This document shows positions 52,937-61,778 of a DNA stretch of 64,000 bases, one piece after another. Source of the stretch: QHWT01 sp963755695 (GTDB taxonomy: Bacteria > Acidobacteriota > Vicinamibacteria > Vicinamibacterales > 2-12-FULL-66-21). Both the position numbers and the translations under genes were made by a program. How positions within the stretch are numbered: position 1 is the first letter of the stretch; the number at the start of each line of letters is the position of its first letter. The notes under the pieces were generated by a model that worked only from the letters and a program-made list of their open reading frames with translations, made no database searches and was not told the origin of the DNA. Where the stretch lies: the NCBI GenBank assembly GCA_963755695.1, contig CAVWLB010000008.1, positions 248,001 through 312,000 of the forward strand. The letters run 5' to 3'.

Positions 52937-54084
52937 GACCGCACCTCTGAGAATGGACGAGACCCGGATGAGTCCTCCGGAGTGGCGTAGAGAACCGTGT
53001 CGAACCCGTTGAACCCGTGCGAACGCAGATAGAATCGATAGCGACCGAGCTCCGGCCACGACGCCAGCAGTAGCGGGATGCGCCACAGATGGTCGGGCCG
53101 GTGATACACGCTGATGGCGAGGTTCGGGAGACTCTCCGCGATCAGGTGGCGTGCGCCGGACAGCGCTTCCAGCTCTGAGCCTTCGATATCCATCTTGATC
53201 AGCGTCGGCCGCCAGCCGGCGAGCACGTCGTCGAGAGCCACCGCCATCACGTTGGTCCTGCCCTCGTCGCTCACGCCGCTGGCTTCATCCAGGCCGCTCT
53301 GAAAACTCACGATCTCGGAGCGAGCGCCGACTGCGCACGGCCACAGCATGACCGGTCCGCGGAGATCTTTCCGGAGGGCCCGCACTCGCCGGGCGAGGCC
53401 GACGAAATTTCGAAGATCGGGCTCGAAATGCGCGGATGCCTCGATCTGAAGAGAGGCCGCGACCATCTGTTCGAGTGTGTCCCCTTCGAACGCTCCACAG
53501 TCGACGAGGCGAAGCGGACCGGACTGCAACCACCGCGGGACGTCCGACGGAAAGTAATGGGCCTCATCCTGCCTCGGGTTCACCCTGGAATCGAACGCAC
53601 CGCTCTGTCGCATGGCGATGAAGGCCCGATACTGCGCACGACTTTCATCGTCGGCCCAGAGGCGTTCGGCGGCCGCGATGTCTTCCCGATGCGACTCGAC
53701 GAAGCTCCGATCGGTCAGCCAGAAACGGTCGCCGAGCTCGTTCGGGAAATGCGCATGCAAGCCCGGAAAGGACACGATGTTCGCAAATCCCATTGAGCGC
53801 AGCGTGCGCGCGAGATCCGATACATCGACATCGCGATTGAAGATGCTCAGAACCAGCGGAAGGGTCTTGCGGCGGTCGGCATCAAGCGGGCAGGACTCCG
53901 CCGTGTAGATCGGCGCGCCGAGGTATCGCTCACCCTCGCGCGCACGGCGATCGAGCATACAGATGACGCGGATGCCCTCCTCCGTGAGCATGCGGCACAC
54001 ATCGCGGCCGACCTGCCCGGCGCCATAAAGGATCGCCGCACCCGCCTCACGAACCGCGCCGCCGTCTGAGAAGAGTTCGGACAT
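52933..54084 (-). CDS. FkbM-family methyltransferase with extra N-terminal Rossmann domain
   Basis: 383 residues. Residues 15-115 form a Rossmann-like domain (ILYGAGQVGRDVCRMLTEEG, YLGAPIYTAESC) similar to the C-terminal domain of C-methyltransferases. Residues 160-370 form an FkbM domain (LRLVDCGAFEGDTLEQMVAA, LIKMDIEGSELEALSGARHL). Likely a sugar O-methyltransferase. It overlaps NeuB by 4 bp and follows the ThDP gene by 6 bp. Confidence 0.85.
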   Translation of the reverse strand: MSELFSDGGAVREAGAAILYGAGQVGRDVCRMLTEEGIRVICMLDRRAREGERYLGAPIYTAESCPLDADRRKTLPLVLSIFNRDVDVSDLARTLRSMGFANIVSFPGLHAHFPNELGDRFWLTDRSFVESHREDIAAAERLWADDESRAQYRAFIAMRQSGAFDSRVNPRQDEAHYFPSDVPRWLQSGPLRLVDCGAFEGDTLEQMVAASLQIEASAHFEPDLRNFVGLARRVRALRKDLRGPVMLWPCAVGARSEIVSFQSGLDEASGVSDEGRTNVMAVALDDVLAGWRPTLIKMDIEGSELEALSGARHLIAESLPNLAISVYHRPDHLWRIPLLLASWPELGRYRFYLRSHGFNGFDTVLYATPEDSSGSRPFSEVRS

Positions 54085-54090
54085 GGCGGG

Positions 54091-55905
54091 CTATTGCGGC
54101 TCGAATGGAGGAATGCGAAGGTTCTCGAGCAGTTCGGGACGGGGAAGGAATGGATGCAGATCTTCCAATGGGGACGACACCATCCGTCCGTCGGGGAGCT
54201 GCCGCGAGCTCAGTTTCGGCTCGAACTGCTGGTCCGGGTCGAGCATGACCTCACACAGGAACGGGCCATCGCCTGCGAGCGCCTGCTCGACGGCGCTCAT
54301 GAAGTCTTTCCCTTCGGCAATTCCGCTCCGCAGTCTGTAGGCGGCCGCCACCGCCGCCATCGACGGAAACGACAGACCGCTCCGCGGCCCTTCGCCGACG
54401 AGCCGCCGGAAGAAACTCCCCTGGCTCATCCTCATCGACAGATAACCGCCATTGTTGAGCACGAAAATCTTCAGCGGCAGGTTGTGCTGCGCGACCGTCT
54501 GGAGTTCCTGCACGTTCAACTGAATGCTGCCATCGCCGGCAAGACAGATCACGCGACGACCTTCCGCACCCAGCGCGGCGCCGATCGCGGCCGGCAGGTC
54601 GTAGCCCATCGCGGCACACCCCGAGTTTGCAAACACGCGGAGGCCCGGGACCACGCGCGCCACCTGAAACGTAACCACGCTCGCGGTGGCGTTTCCACAG
54701 GCGACGATATCGTCGGAGCCCAGCCTGGTGAACAACTGCTCGATGAAGTGATAGGGGTTGATGAGACGTCCCTTGACTACGCGATGCCTCGCCTCCACGA
54801 CGGGATACCGATCCACCCGCGCCTTGCACCACGCCACCCATTCGGCGTGCCGGTTCTTGTCGTAGCCGCAGGCATCGATCTGCCGGTTCAACTCCTCGAG
54901 AAACAGCTTGGCGTCCGATTGGACGGGGAGGTCGGGGCGGACCATCGGCTTGGTCAGCTCCGCCTCGTCGACGTCCACCTGAATCTTGAACGCGCAACGC
55001 GCAAACGACTGCCAGTTGTAGCTGACTTGACGGATGTTCAGGCGACTGCCGATTATCAGGAGCACATCGGCATTCTGCACGGCGAAATTTCCCGCCCGGT
55101 CGCCGATGGTCCCGGTCCTTCCGCAATACAGATCGTCGTCGGACGCGACCTGATCGATCGCCGTCCAGGCGGGCGCCACCGGCACCCCCAGCTTGTGGGC
55201 GACCGTGTCGAAGATCGACTGCGCGGCTGCGAGGCGCACGCCGGTCCCCACCAGAATGACTGGCCGCTCGGCAGCGCGAAACCGGCGGAGAAGGTCGCGA
55301 CACGCGTGGCGCACGTCGTCAGGGTCGTAGCCTGGCGGATCTTCGCCGGGATCGTAGCCGGCGAGCTCGTCAGGATTGATCTGGGCTGCCTGAACGTCGA
55401 TTGGGATGTCCAGCCAGCAGGGGCCCTGACGTCCATGCGTAGCGAGGTACAGCGCCTTCTCGAGGGAGTGGCGGATCGACTTGGGATCCATCACGACCTC
55501 GGAGTACTTGGTGATGCCCTTGACCATGCCGATGATGTCGATTTCCTGATCTCCCAATTGCCTGAGACCCGGAAGGTCGTAGCTCGTCATCATCGTTTCG
55601 CGCTTCACCTGGCCCGACACGATCAGCATCGGAATCGAATCGGTCCACGCCCCGTACACACCGGTCAGAGCGTTAACTCCGCCCGGACCTGTGGTCACGT
55701 TCAAAAGCGCAGGTTTTCCGGTTACCCGCGCGTAGCCCTCCGCGGCAATCGCGCATGCCTGCTCGTGATGGTTGAACAGGCACGTCATTCGGGGCTCGTA
55801 CCCGAACGAGTCGTTGAGGTGCATGGCGCCGCCGCCGGTCATCATGAACACCTGGGTGATGCCGCTGTCGGCAACGCGCTGGGCGACGTAGTCGGAGAGC
55901 TTCAT
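54091..55905 (-). CDS. ThDP-dependent enzyme of the acetolactate-synthase family (YerE-like)
   Basis: 604 residues with the three ThDP-enzyme domains. The N-terminal TQVFMMTGGGAMHLNDSFG and catalytic Glu48 (FNHHEQACAIAAEGYAR) are present; the ThDP-magnesium motif is GDGSIQLN...LNNGGY. Enzymes like YerE of Yersinia transfer a two-carbon unit from pyruvate to C4 of a CDP-4-keto-3,6-dideoxyhexose, making branched octoses. Being in one operon with rfbF, rfbG, rfbH and a reductase strongly suggests the same chemistry here. An amino-acid-type acetolactate synthase is unlikely given the context. Confidence 0.82.
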   Translation of the reverse strand: MKLSDYVAQRVADSGITQVFMMTGGGAMHLNDSFGYEPRMTCLFNHHEQACAIAAEGYARVTGKPALLNVTTGPGGVNALTGVYGAWTDSIPMLIVSGQVKRETMMTSYDLPGLRQLGDQEIDIIGMVKGITKYSEVVMDPKSIRHSLEKALYLATHGRQGPCWLDIPIDVQAAQINPDELAGYDPGEDPPGYDPDDVRHACRDLLRRFRAAERPVILVGTGVRLAAAQSIFDTVAHKLGVPVAPAWTAIDQVASDDDLYCGRTGTIGDRAGNFAVQNADVLLIIGSRLNIRQVSYNWQSFARCAFKIQVDVDEAELTKPMVRPDLPVQSDAKLFLEELNRQIDACGYDKNRHAEWVAWCKARVDRYPVVEARHRVVKGRLINPYHFIEQLFTRLGSDDIVACGNATASVVTFQVARVVPGLRVFANSGCAAMGYDLPAAIGAALGAEGRRVICLAGDGSIQLNVQELQTVAQHNLPLKIFVLNNGGYLSMRMSQGSFFRRLVGEGPRSGLSFPSMAAVAAAYRLRSGIAEGKDFMSAVEQALAGDGPFLCEVMLDPDQQFEPKLSSRQLPDGRMVSSPLEDLHPFLPRPELLENLRIPPFEPQ

Positions 55906-55915
55906 GTCAATCCGA

Positions 55916-56512
55916 TTAGATCAGCGCCGTCAGGTCCAGCAACGCGGCCTGAAAAGAACCGTAGGACGAGGTATTCCAGGGCTGCGGCACGATGATGCCC
56001 TTCATGCCCAGCGCCCGGGCGCCGTCGACATTCGCTTCGCGATCGTCGAGAAACACGTCGCCGTGACCGAGCCATTCGAGATAGTCCCCCTTTGCGATCC
56101 GGGCTTCTGCGAGATCCGGACGTCCCCGCCGGGCGGGCACGAACGCGAAGGTTCGAATCCACTGACCGAAATGTTTGATCACCCACGACGCGGACAGATG
56201 CGCGAACGACTCGGGCGGCGCGCTCAGCGCGACGTGGTGTCCACGGTGTCCGTGCTCGGCAAACCATTCGAGGACTTCCGGCCTGGGCACCAGCTTCGCG
56301 AATCGTTCCTCGCGAAATGCGTCGAGAGAGCTCAGATAGGTTGCTTCGGATATCCCGAGAACCTGGTGCGGCGGATTCGCCGCTATGTCGGCGTAGCGAT
56401 GCACGCACTCCGGATGACGGGGACGCCACCATTCATCGAACCACTCGCGCATGAGTTCGTTCAGCACGTCGTCGACGTCCCAGATCACGACCGGGCGTTT
56501 AGCTTTCGACAT
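55916..56512 (-). CDS. HAD-superfamily phosphatase-like protein
   Basis: 198 residues. VVIWDVDDVLN holds the nucleophile Asp, ALSAPPESF motif II, and VFLDDREANVDGAR motif IV. It could remove a phosphate from a sugar intermediate. The start overlaps the SDR gene by 14 bp, placing it firmly in the operon. Confidence 0.8.
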   Translation of the reverse strand: MSKAKRPVVIWDVDDVLNELMREWFDEWWRPRHPECVHRYADIAANPPHQVLGISEATYLSSLDAFREERFAKLVPRPEVLEWFAEHGHRGHHVALSAPPESFAHLSASWVIKHFGQWIRTFAFVPARRGRPDLAEARIAKGDYLEWLGHGDVFLDDREANVDGARALGMKGIIVPQPWNTSSYGSFQAALLDLTALI

Positions 56513-57557
56513 GAGCAGGTATCAGGAGGCGGCGGTGCCAATCACGCGTGCGCAGCAACGCATCTTCGAGATCGATCGTGACCCTGACGCCAAGTTCCTT
56601 CCGAATCCGTTCCGCGCTTGGAACGTACCGGTGCGCGGGTTGGCCCGGGCGAGGGGTGCCGGCGATCTCAACCGCGGCGCCGGAGGTGAGCGTTCGGGCG
56701 ACGTGATGCGCGAGATCGGCGATCGAGATCGCCCTCTCGGAACCGACGTTGTAGGGACGCATTGCCTGGCCACGCAACAGGATCGTCCACAACCAGATCG
56801 CGAGGTCCGCCGCATACAAGTACGAACGATACGGCGTGCCGTCGCCGGCGACGCGAATCGGACCGCCCCGGAGGGCATCCCGGATGAAATTGCCGACCGC
56901 GAAGTGCACATCGAGCGGCAGGTAGGGTCCAACGAAGGCGAAGCATCGCGCGATCGTCGGCTGCAACTCCCGACCCGCATGAAGCGCGCACAGCATTTCT
57001 GCCGCGCGTTTACCCTCGCCGTAGACGTGACCAGCGTCTGTTGGATCCGGGGCGCCCGCGTACTCTTCTGGGACGTGGGTGAGTTCCGCTGGCTGACGTC
57101 CGTAGACGGCGCCGGAACTCGTCAGCAGGAATCGCCGCGCGCCGGTGCGGCGTGCGAAATCCAGCGTGCGGCGCGTGCCGTCGACAGTGGTGTCGAACAT
57201 CGACTGACGGCCGGCCTCCAGCAACGGTTTGCCCGAGTCCGTCGCCGCATGGATCACGTGCGAAAACGGTCCTTCGCCGAACTCGAACGTCCGCACATCG
57301 CCCTCGCTGATTGTCAGCGCCGGATGTGAGGCCAGGTGCGGCGCCTTTCTCTCGAAGGCCTTTCGATCCCGTGTCAGCACCACCGCCGATGCATCGAGGT
57401 TCAGGTGGTCATTTGCCCAGAGCAACGTCTCGAGCAGCCAGCAGCCAAAGAAACCAGTGCCCCCGGTGATGAAGAGGCGGGCTCCGCGCAACTCCTCCCA
57501 CAAGCCTCGCGTCTCGGCGAGCACGTGGTCCAGGTCGCGGGCCAGCGGGTTGTGCAT
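56499..57557 (-). CDS. NAD(P)-dependent sugar epimerase/reductase (SDR family)
   Basis: 352 residues from MHNPLARDLDHVLAETRGLW. Cofactor loop ITGGTGFFGCWLLE, Ser in LTSSGAVYG, and YGEGK for the catalytic Tyr/Lys. In this operon it is the natural candidate for the final ketoreduction of the dideoxy sugar, like CDP-paratose/abequose synthase or YerF. Specificity cannot be told from sequence. Confidence 0.85.
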   Translation of the reverse strand: MHNPLARDLDHVLAETRGLWEELRGARLFITGGTGFFGCWLLETLLWANDHLNLDASAVVLTRDRKAFERKAPHLASHPALTISEGDVRTFEFGEGPFSHVIHAATDSGKPLLEAGRQSMFDTTVDGTRRTLDFARRTGARRFLLTSSGAVYGRQPAELTHVPEEYAGAPDPTDAGHVYGEGKRAAEMLCALHAGRELQPTIARCFAFVGPYLPLDVHFAVGNFIRDALRGGPIRVAGDGTPYRSYLYAADLAIWLWTILLRGQAMRPYNVGSERAISIADLAHHVARTLTSGAAVEIAGTPRPGQPAHRYVPSAERIRKELGVRVTIDLEDALLRTRDWHRRLLIPAHVES

Positions 57558-57568
57558 CGCTCCTCGGC

Positions 57569-58348
57569 CTACCAGGTCTTCCACGGCGCGCGGCCGGCGT
57601 CCCACAGCGACTCGAGGTAGCGCAAGTCTCGCAGCGTATCCATGCACTGCCAGAAGTCTTCGTGGCGGTACGCGACCAGTTGTCCGTCGGCCGCGAGCGA
57701 CTCCATCGGCGCGTGCTCCCACATCACGTCGGAGTCGATGTACTCCAGCGCCGCCGGTTCGACGATCGAGAACCCGCCGTTGATCCAGCCTTCGTGCAGC
57801 GTGGACTTTTCCTTGAAATGACGGATGCGATCGCCCTCGAACTCCAGCGCGCCAAATCGAGCGGGCGGGCGGACGGCGGTCAGCGTGACCAGCGCTCCGC
57901 GCGAACGGTGGAACCCGAGCAGTTCGTCCAGCCGCACGTTTCCCACACCGTCGCCATAGGTCAGCATGAACGTGCCCTGACCGATCAACGGTTCGAGCTG
58001 CTTGATCCGCCCGCCGGTCAGCGTGGCTTCGCCGGTATCGACGAGATGGACCTTCCAGGGCTCGGCACCGTTACTGAGCGGCACCACGCGGCCGTCCTGA
58101 AGCGAGATCGTCATGTCGCGGCCGATCGCGTGGTAGTCGAGGAAGTAGCGCTTGATCTGATCTCCCTTGTAGCCCAGCGCCAGCACGAACTCATTGAAGC
58201 CATACTTCGAGTAGTGCTTCATGATGTGCCACAGGATCGGACGTCCACCAATCTCGACCAGCGGCTTCGGACGCACGTCGGTGTGCTCGGACAGTCGCGT
58301 GCCCGATCCTCCGCACAGAATGACCACCGGAATTCTCTGGTCAGCCAC
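57569..58348 (-). CDS. rfbF: Glucose-1-phosphate cytidylyltransferase
   Basis: 259 residues from GTG 58348 (VADQRIPVVILCGGSGTRLS). VRPKPLVEIGGRPILWHIMK and YGDGVGNVRLDELLGFH are RfbF hallmarks. It makes CDP-glucose from CTP and glucose-1-phosphate, the first step of the CDP-dideoxyhexose pathway. It overlaps rfbG by 8 bp. Confidence 0.93.
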   Translation of the reverse strand: MADQRIPVVILCGGSGTRLSEHTDVRPKPLVEIGGRPILWHIMKHYSKYGFNEFVLALGYKGDQIKRYFLDYHAIGRDMTISLQDGRVVPLSNGAEPWKVHLVDTGEATLTGGRIKQLEPLIGQGTFMLTYGDGVGNVRLDELLGFHRSRGALVTLTAVRPPARFGALEFEGDRIRHFKEKSTLHEGWINGGFSIVEPAALEYIDSDVMWEHAPMESLAADGQLVAYRHEDFWQCMDTLRDLRYLESLWDAGRAPWKTW

Positions 58349-59382
58349 GCCTGACCTCCGGCTGCGGAGCGCCGTCGACCGTCGCAAAATAGCGCGTGTA
58401 CCAATCGATGGTCGCACGCAGGCTCGCATCGAGCGTGAAGGCCGGTGACCATCCCAGCATCTTCTTTGCTTTCGCGGCGTCGAGATACTGGTCTCGGATC
58501 TCGTTCGAGGCCTCGTTGCGCACGTCCGGCTCGAGATCCGAGATCCATCGCGCGCAGAATCCGGTCGACGAGTTCGAGCACCGTCATTCGCTGCTCGTAC
58601 GAGAAGTTGAAGACCTCACCGGCGAGCCCGGGATTGGCGGCCAGGCGTTCCGCCAGCAGGACGTAGGCGCGTGCGCCGTCCTCGACATACAAGTAGTCGC
58701 GCGTGAACTTGCCGTCGGATCGAATGATCGGACGCTCGCCGCGAATGATCGAACGGATGGTTCCAGGAACCAGACGGTTCCAATTCAGATCCCCGCCGCC
58801 ATAGAAATTCCCGCAGCGGGTCACGCACACGGGAAGCCGGTAGGTCTTCGCGTACATCTGCGCCAGTAAGTCAGCGCACGATTTACTGACGTCGTACGGA
58901 TGACGGCCGAAAACCGGCGCGTCTTCCCTGTACGGCAGCTCTTCCTGATCGCCATACGCCTTGTCCGAGGAAGCGATGACGACCTGGTGGACCGTCGGAC
59001 TTCGCCGGCACGCCTCGAGCAGCGCCCAGGTGCCACGGATATTTGTATCCAGGGTCGAGACCGGATTCCGATTCGCGACTCCCACCGTCGTCTGAGCAGC
59101 CAAATGCATGACGGTCGACACTTCGTACTCGCCGAGGGCGCGCTCGAGAGTCTCCTGATCCCGCACGTCACCTCGAACCACCCGGACCTGTTCGATCAGG
59201 CCCCCGCCCATCAGCTCCGAGCGCGGAACCCAGTCGCGCACGAGGGCCACGACGTCCGCGCCGGATGCGATGAGTTGTCGCACGAGCCAGCCGCCCACGA
59301 GACCGGTCGCCCCCGTGACGAAGACGGATCGGTCCCGCCAGAACGACGAAGATGCCGCCGCTCGGTTATTCCCAGGCGTCAA
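58341..59382 (-). CDS. rfbG: CDP-glucose 4,6-dehydratase, broken by a 7-bp tandem duplication
   Basis: SDR-type dehydratase making CDP-4-keto-6-deoxyglucose. It starts at TTG 59382 with GGAG upstream: VFVTGATGLVGGWLVRQLIA, SSDKAYGDQEELPY, YDVSKSCADLLAQMYAKTY. The frame is intact to RAMDL, then a tandem copy of 7 bp (58532-58545) shifts it. Removing one copy restores MDLEPDVRNEASNEIRDQYL and the C-terminus DWYTRYFATVDGAPQPEVRR. As read, the last 60 or so residues are lost, which would probably inactivate the enzyme unless the duplication is an error or unstable. Confidence 0.87.
58532..58545. repeat. 7-bp tandem duplication inside rfbG
   Basis: On the plus strand CGAGATC occurs twice in a row. 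A single copy would keep rfbG in frame. The unit, read in another phase, is GAGATCC, the same heptamer that makes up the array upstream of pxpA. Confidence 0.85.
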
Positions 59383-60085
59383 TGTGAATCGACTCCGGTG
59401 GGACGTTCCGGGACCGCAGATCGTCGCCAATGCTCTGCAGCATCGGAGGCGGCCCGGAGATGTAGTAGCTCCGGTCGAACGGACGGCACAGCCTCGGCCA
59501 GACGGCCTCGACCGACACCCGGCCAGGAATGGCCCCGTCGGCGCTACTGCCGCCGTCCTGCTCGATGAAATAGGACACGTGGAGTGACGGCAGCCGCGCC
59601 GCGCAGCGCTCCACGACATCGCGATAAATCAACAAGCTGTTCGTGCGGGCGCCGTATGCCAGGGTGACGGACTGGCGCGATGCCGGTGTCACGTCCTCCA
59701 GAAACGCGGTGAACGCCGTGATTCCCGTGCCGCCCGCGAACAGCACGACATCAGAGCCGCTGTCGACGACGAAGTCGCCGTACGGCATCTTGATCCAGAC
59801 CTGCTTTCCCTCGACTGCTTCACTCTCCATGCGGGCGGTGAAACGGCCGTGGACCGCGTAAGTAATCCTGACCGCGTCCCGCTCGGCCGGCGGACTGGCA
59901 ATCGAGAACACCCGGGACTCGGGCCAGAAGCCACTCGGATCGTACGGATCGAGCGCCAGGTGGAGAAACTGGCCAGCCCGGAACCGCGGCACCGGACGCT
60001 CGGGGCGAAGCTGCACGGTATACACGCGCTCGCCGTGCGACACGACGCGTTCGACCTGGCATGCCAGCTTCTGGGTGACGGCCAT
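59366..60085 (-). CDS. FAD/NAD(P) reductase, likely partner of RfbH (DdhD/AscD-like role)
   Basis: 239 residues from MAVTQKLACQVERVVSHGER. FAD motif RVFSIASPP, NAD motif LFAGGTGITAFTAFL, C-terminal YYISGPPPMLQSI. It corresponds to the reductase that feeds electrons to the RfbH (E1) dehydrase, but lacks the plant-type ferredoxin domain of E3, so an extra electron carrier or direct transfer to the iron-sulfur cluster of E1 would be needed. It sits 4 bp from rfbH. Confidence 0.83.
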   Translation of the reverse strand: MAVTQKLACQVERVVSHGERVYTVQLRPERPVPRFRAGQFLHLALDPYDPSGFWPESRVFSIASPPAERDAVRITYAVHGRFTARMESEAVEGKQVWIKMPYGDFVVDSGSDVVLFAGGTGITAFTAFLEDVTPASRQSVTLAYGARTNSLLIYRDVVERCAARLPSLHVSYFIEQDGGSSADGAIPGRVSVEAVWPRLCRPFDRSYYISGPPPMLQSIGDDLRSRNVPPESIHIDAWE

Positions 60086-60089
60086 CGGG

Positions 60090-61445
60090 TTACACGGCCG
60101 CGCCGGCCGCGCGTTCACCACGAAGGAATCGGTCGAAGACCCCGGCCATATGATCGAGCCGGGCCCGGTCGAGCCCGGGATACACACCGACGAAAAATGT
60201 GTTCCTCATTACAATATCGGTATTCACCAGATCGCGAACGATCCGGTGAGGGATATTCTGGAATGCTGGATGGCGCAGGAGATTCCCTGCAAACAGGCTA
60301 CGGGTCTCTACGCGATTGGCTTCCAGGAACCTGACCACCTCTGCACGAGTAAAGCCAGCATCCTCGCGCACGGTGATCACGAAGCCGAACCACGACGGGT
60401 CCGAGTGCGGCAACGCTCCCGGCAGCAGCAGCCGGTCCTCGAACGGACGGAGCACGTCCATCAGCCGCTCGAAATTGGCGCGGCGGCTCGCGATGAACCC
60501 TTCGAGCTTGCCGAGCTGAGCGCAGCCGATCGCCGCCTGCATGTCGGTGACCTTCAAGTTGTAGCCGATGTGGCTGTAGACGTACTTGTGGTCGAACCCG
60601 TGCGGCAGGGTTCCGAACTGCTGGCTGAACCTCGTGCCGCAGGTATTGTTTTCCCCGCCTGCGCAATAGCAATCACGACCCCAGTCGCGGAACGATCGCG
60701 CGATGCGTCCCAGCTGGCCGTCATTGGTCGCGACCGCGCCGCCTTCGCCCATCGTGATGTGATGTGCGGGATAGAAGGAGAAGGTGGACAGATGACCGAA
60801 CGTTCCGGTCAGCCGTCCGCGGTATCGTGATCCCAGCGCATCGCAGTTGTCCTCGATCACCCAGAGATCGTGTTTCCTCGCGAGGTCGCTCACCGTGTCC
60901 AGATCGAACGGAACGCCGAGCGTGTGCGCCATCATGATCGCGCGGGTCTTCGGTCCGATGGCCTCGCGCAACTGGTCGGAATTGGCGGTGTAGTCTCCCA
61001 GGTTCACGTCGACGAAGACCGGAGTCAGGTTGTTCTGGAGGATCGGCGCGAGCGTGGTCGGAAACCCTGCCGCCACGGTGACGACTTCGTCGCCCGGTTG
61101 AAGCCGTCGTTCGCGCAGCTTTGGAGAGGTCAGCGCGGTGAGCGCGACCAGGTTCGCTGACGATCCCGAGTTCACCAGAAGCGCGTCGCTCACGCCAAGG
61201 TAGTCCGCGAAGTCCGCCTCGAACTTTTCGGCGTAGCGGTTCGCGGTCAGGAAGAAGTCGAGGCTGGCATCGACCAGATTGCACAGCTCCTCGGCGTCGA
61301 ACACACGGCCGGCGTAGTGGGCGAGGTCGACCTCGGGATTGAAGGTTCGATTCGAGAACTGCTCGCGATAGTACTGGCGAACCAGTGACGCGATCTGTTC
61401 TCGGAGCGCCTTGGCAGTAGACACCTGGTTCGCCTTCCCCGTCAT
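60090..61445 (-). CDS. rfbH: CDP-4-keto-6-deoxyglucose 3-dehydrase (E1)
   Basis: 451 residues, DegT/DnrJ family. The usual PLP lysine is replaced by His229 in SFYPAHHITMGEGG, the marker of E1. The [2Fe-2S] cysteines C201, C259, C261 and C269 have exactly the C-X57-C-X1-C-X7-C spacing known for E1. It removes the C3 hydroxyl in CDP-3,6-dideoxyhexose synthesis. It is the first gene of the minus-strand operon; the divergent spacer upstream is a heptamer array. Confidence 0.95.
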   Translation of the reverse strand: MTGKANQVSTAKALREQIASLVRQYYREQFSNRTFNPEVDLAHYAGRVFDAEELCNLVDASLDFFLTANRYAEKFEADFADYLGVSDALLVNSGSSANLVALTALTSPKLRERRLQPGDEVVTVAAGFPTTLAPILQNNLTPVFVDVNLGDYTANSDQLREAIGPKTRAIMMAHTLGVPFDLDTVSDLARKHDLWVIEDNCDALGSRYRGRLTGTFGHLSTFSFYPAHHITMGEGGAVATNDGQLGRIARSFRDWGRDCYCAGGENNTCGTRFSQQFGTLPHGFDHKYVYSHIGYNLKVTDMQAAIGCAQLGKLEGFIASRRANFERLMDVLRPFEDRLLLPGALPHSDPSWFGFVITVREDAGFTRAEVVRFLEANRVETRSLFAGNLLRHPAFQNIPHRIVRDLVNTDIVMRNTFFVGVYPGLDRARLDHMAGVFDRFLRGERAAGAAV

Positions 61446-61538
61446 GTTCGGTCGCGCCCCAGGCGGACCAACACCTCATCGATATGTTATCGGCCGGATC
61501 GGCCTGACGGATTACCCGCCGGGGATGGGGTCAGTATA

Positions 61539-61725
61539 GTGCTGGGCGGAAGGGTGCTGGGTGCAAGGTGCTAGGTGCTGGGTGCTACGTGCGCTAAGGG
61601 TGCTGCGTGCAAGGTGCTAGGTGCCGGGTGCTACGTGCGCTAAGGGTGCTGGGTGGGCGGAGCACCGGAGCACCTAGCACCTAGCACCTTGCACCCAGCA
61701 CCCTTCGCGCCTTGCACGCAGCACC
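61539..61725. repeat. Two-armed GGTGCTA/GGTGCTG heptamer array
   Basis: The left arm consists of units such as gggtgct, gggtgca, aggtgct, aggtgct, gggtgct. The right arm has the complement (gcacctagcacctagcacct and onward). It fills the divergent spacer between rfbH and the gamma-glutamyltransferase gene, so promoters for both must lie at its edges. Confidence 0.9.
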
Positions 61726-61778
61726 GATAGAATGAGATTTTGTTCCTCTCACCGCCGGCCTCGGCAAATGAGGAAACC

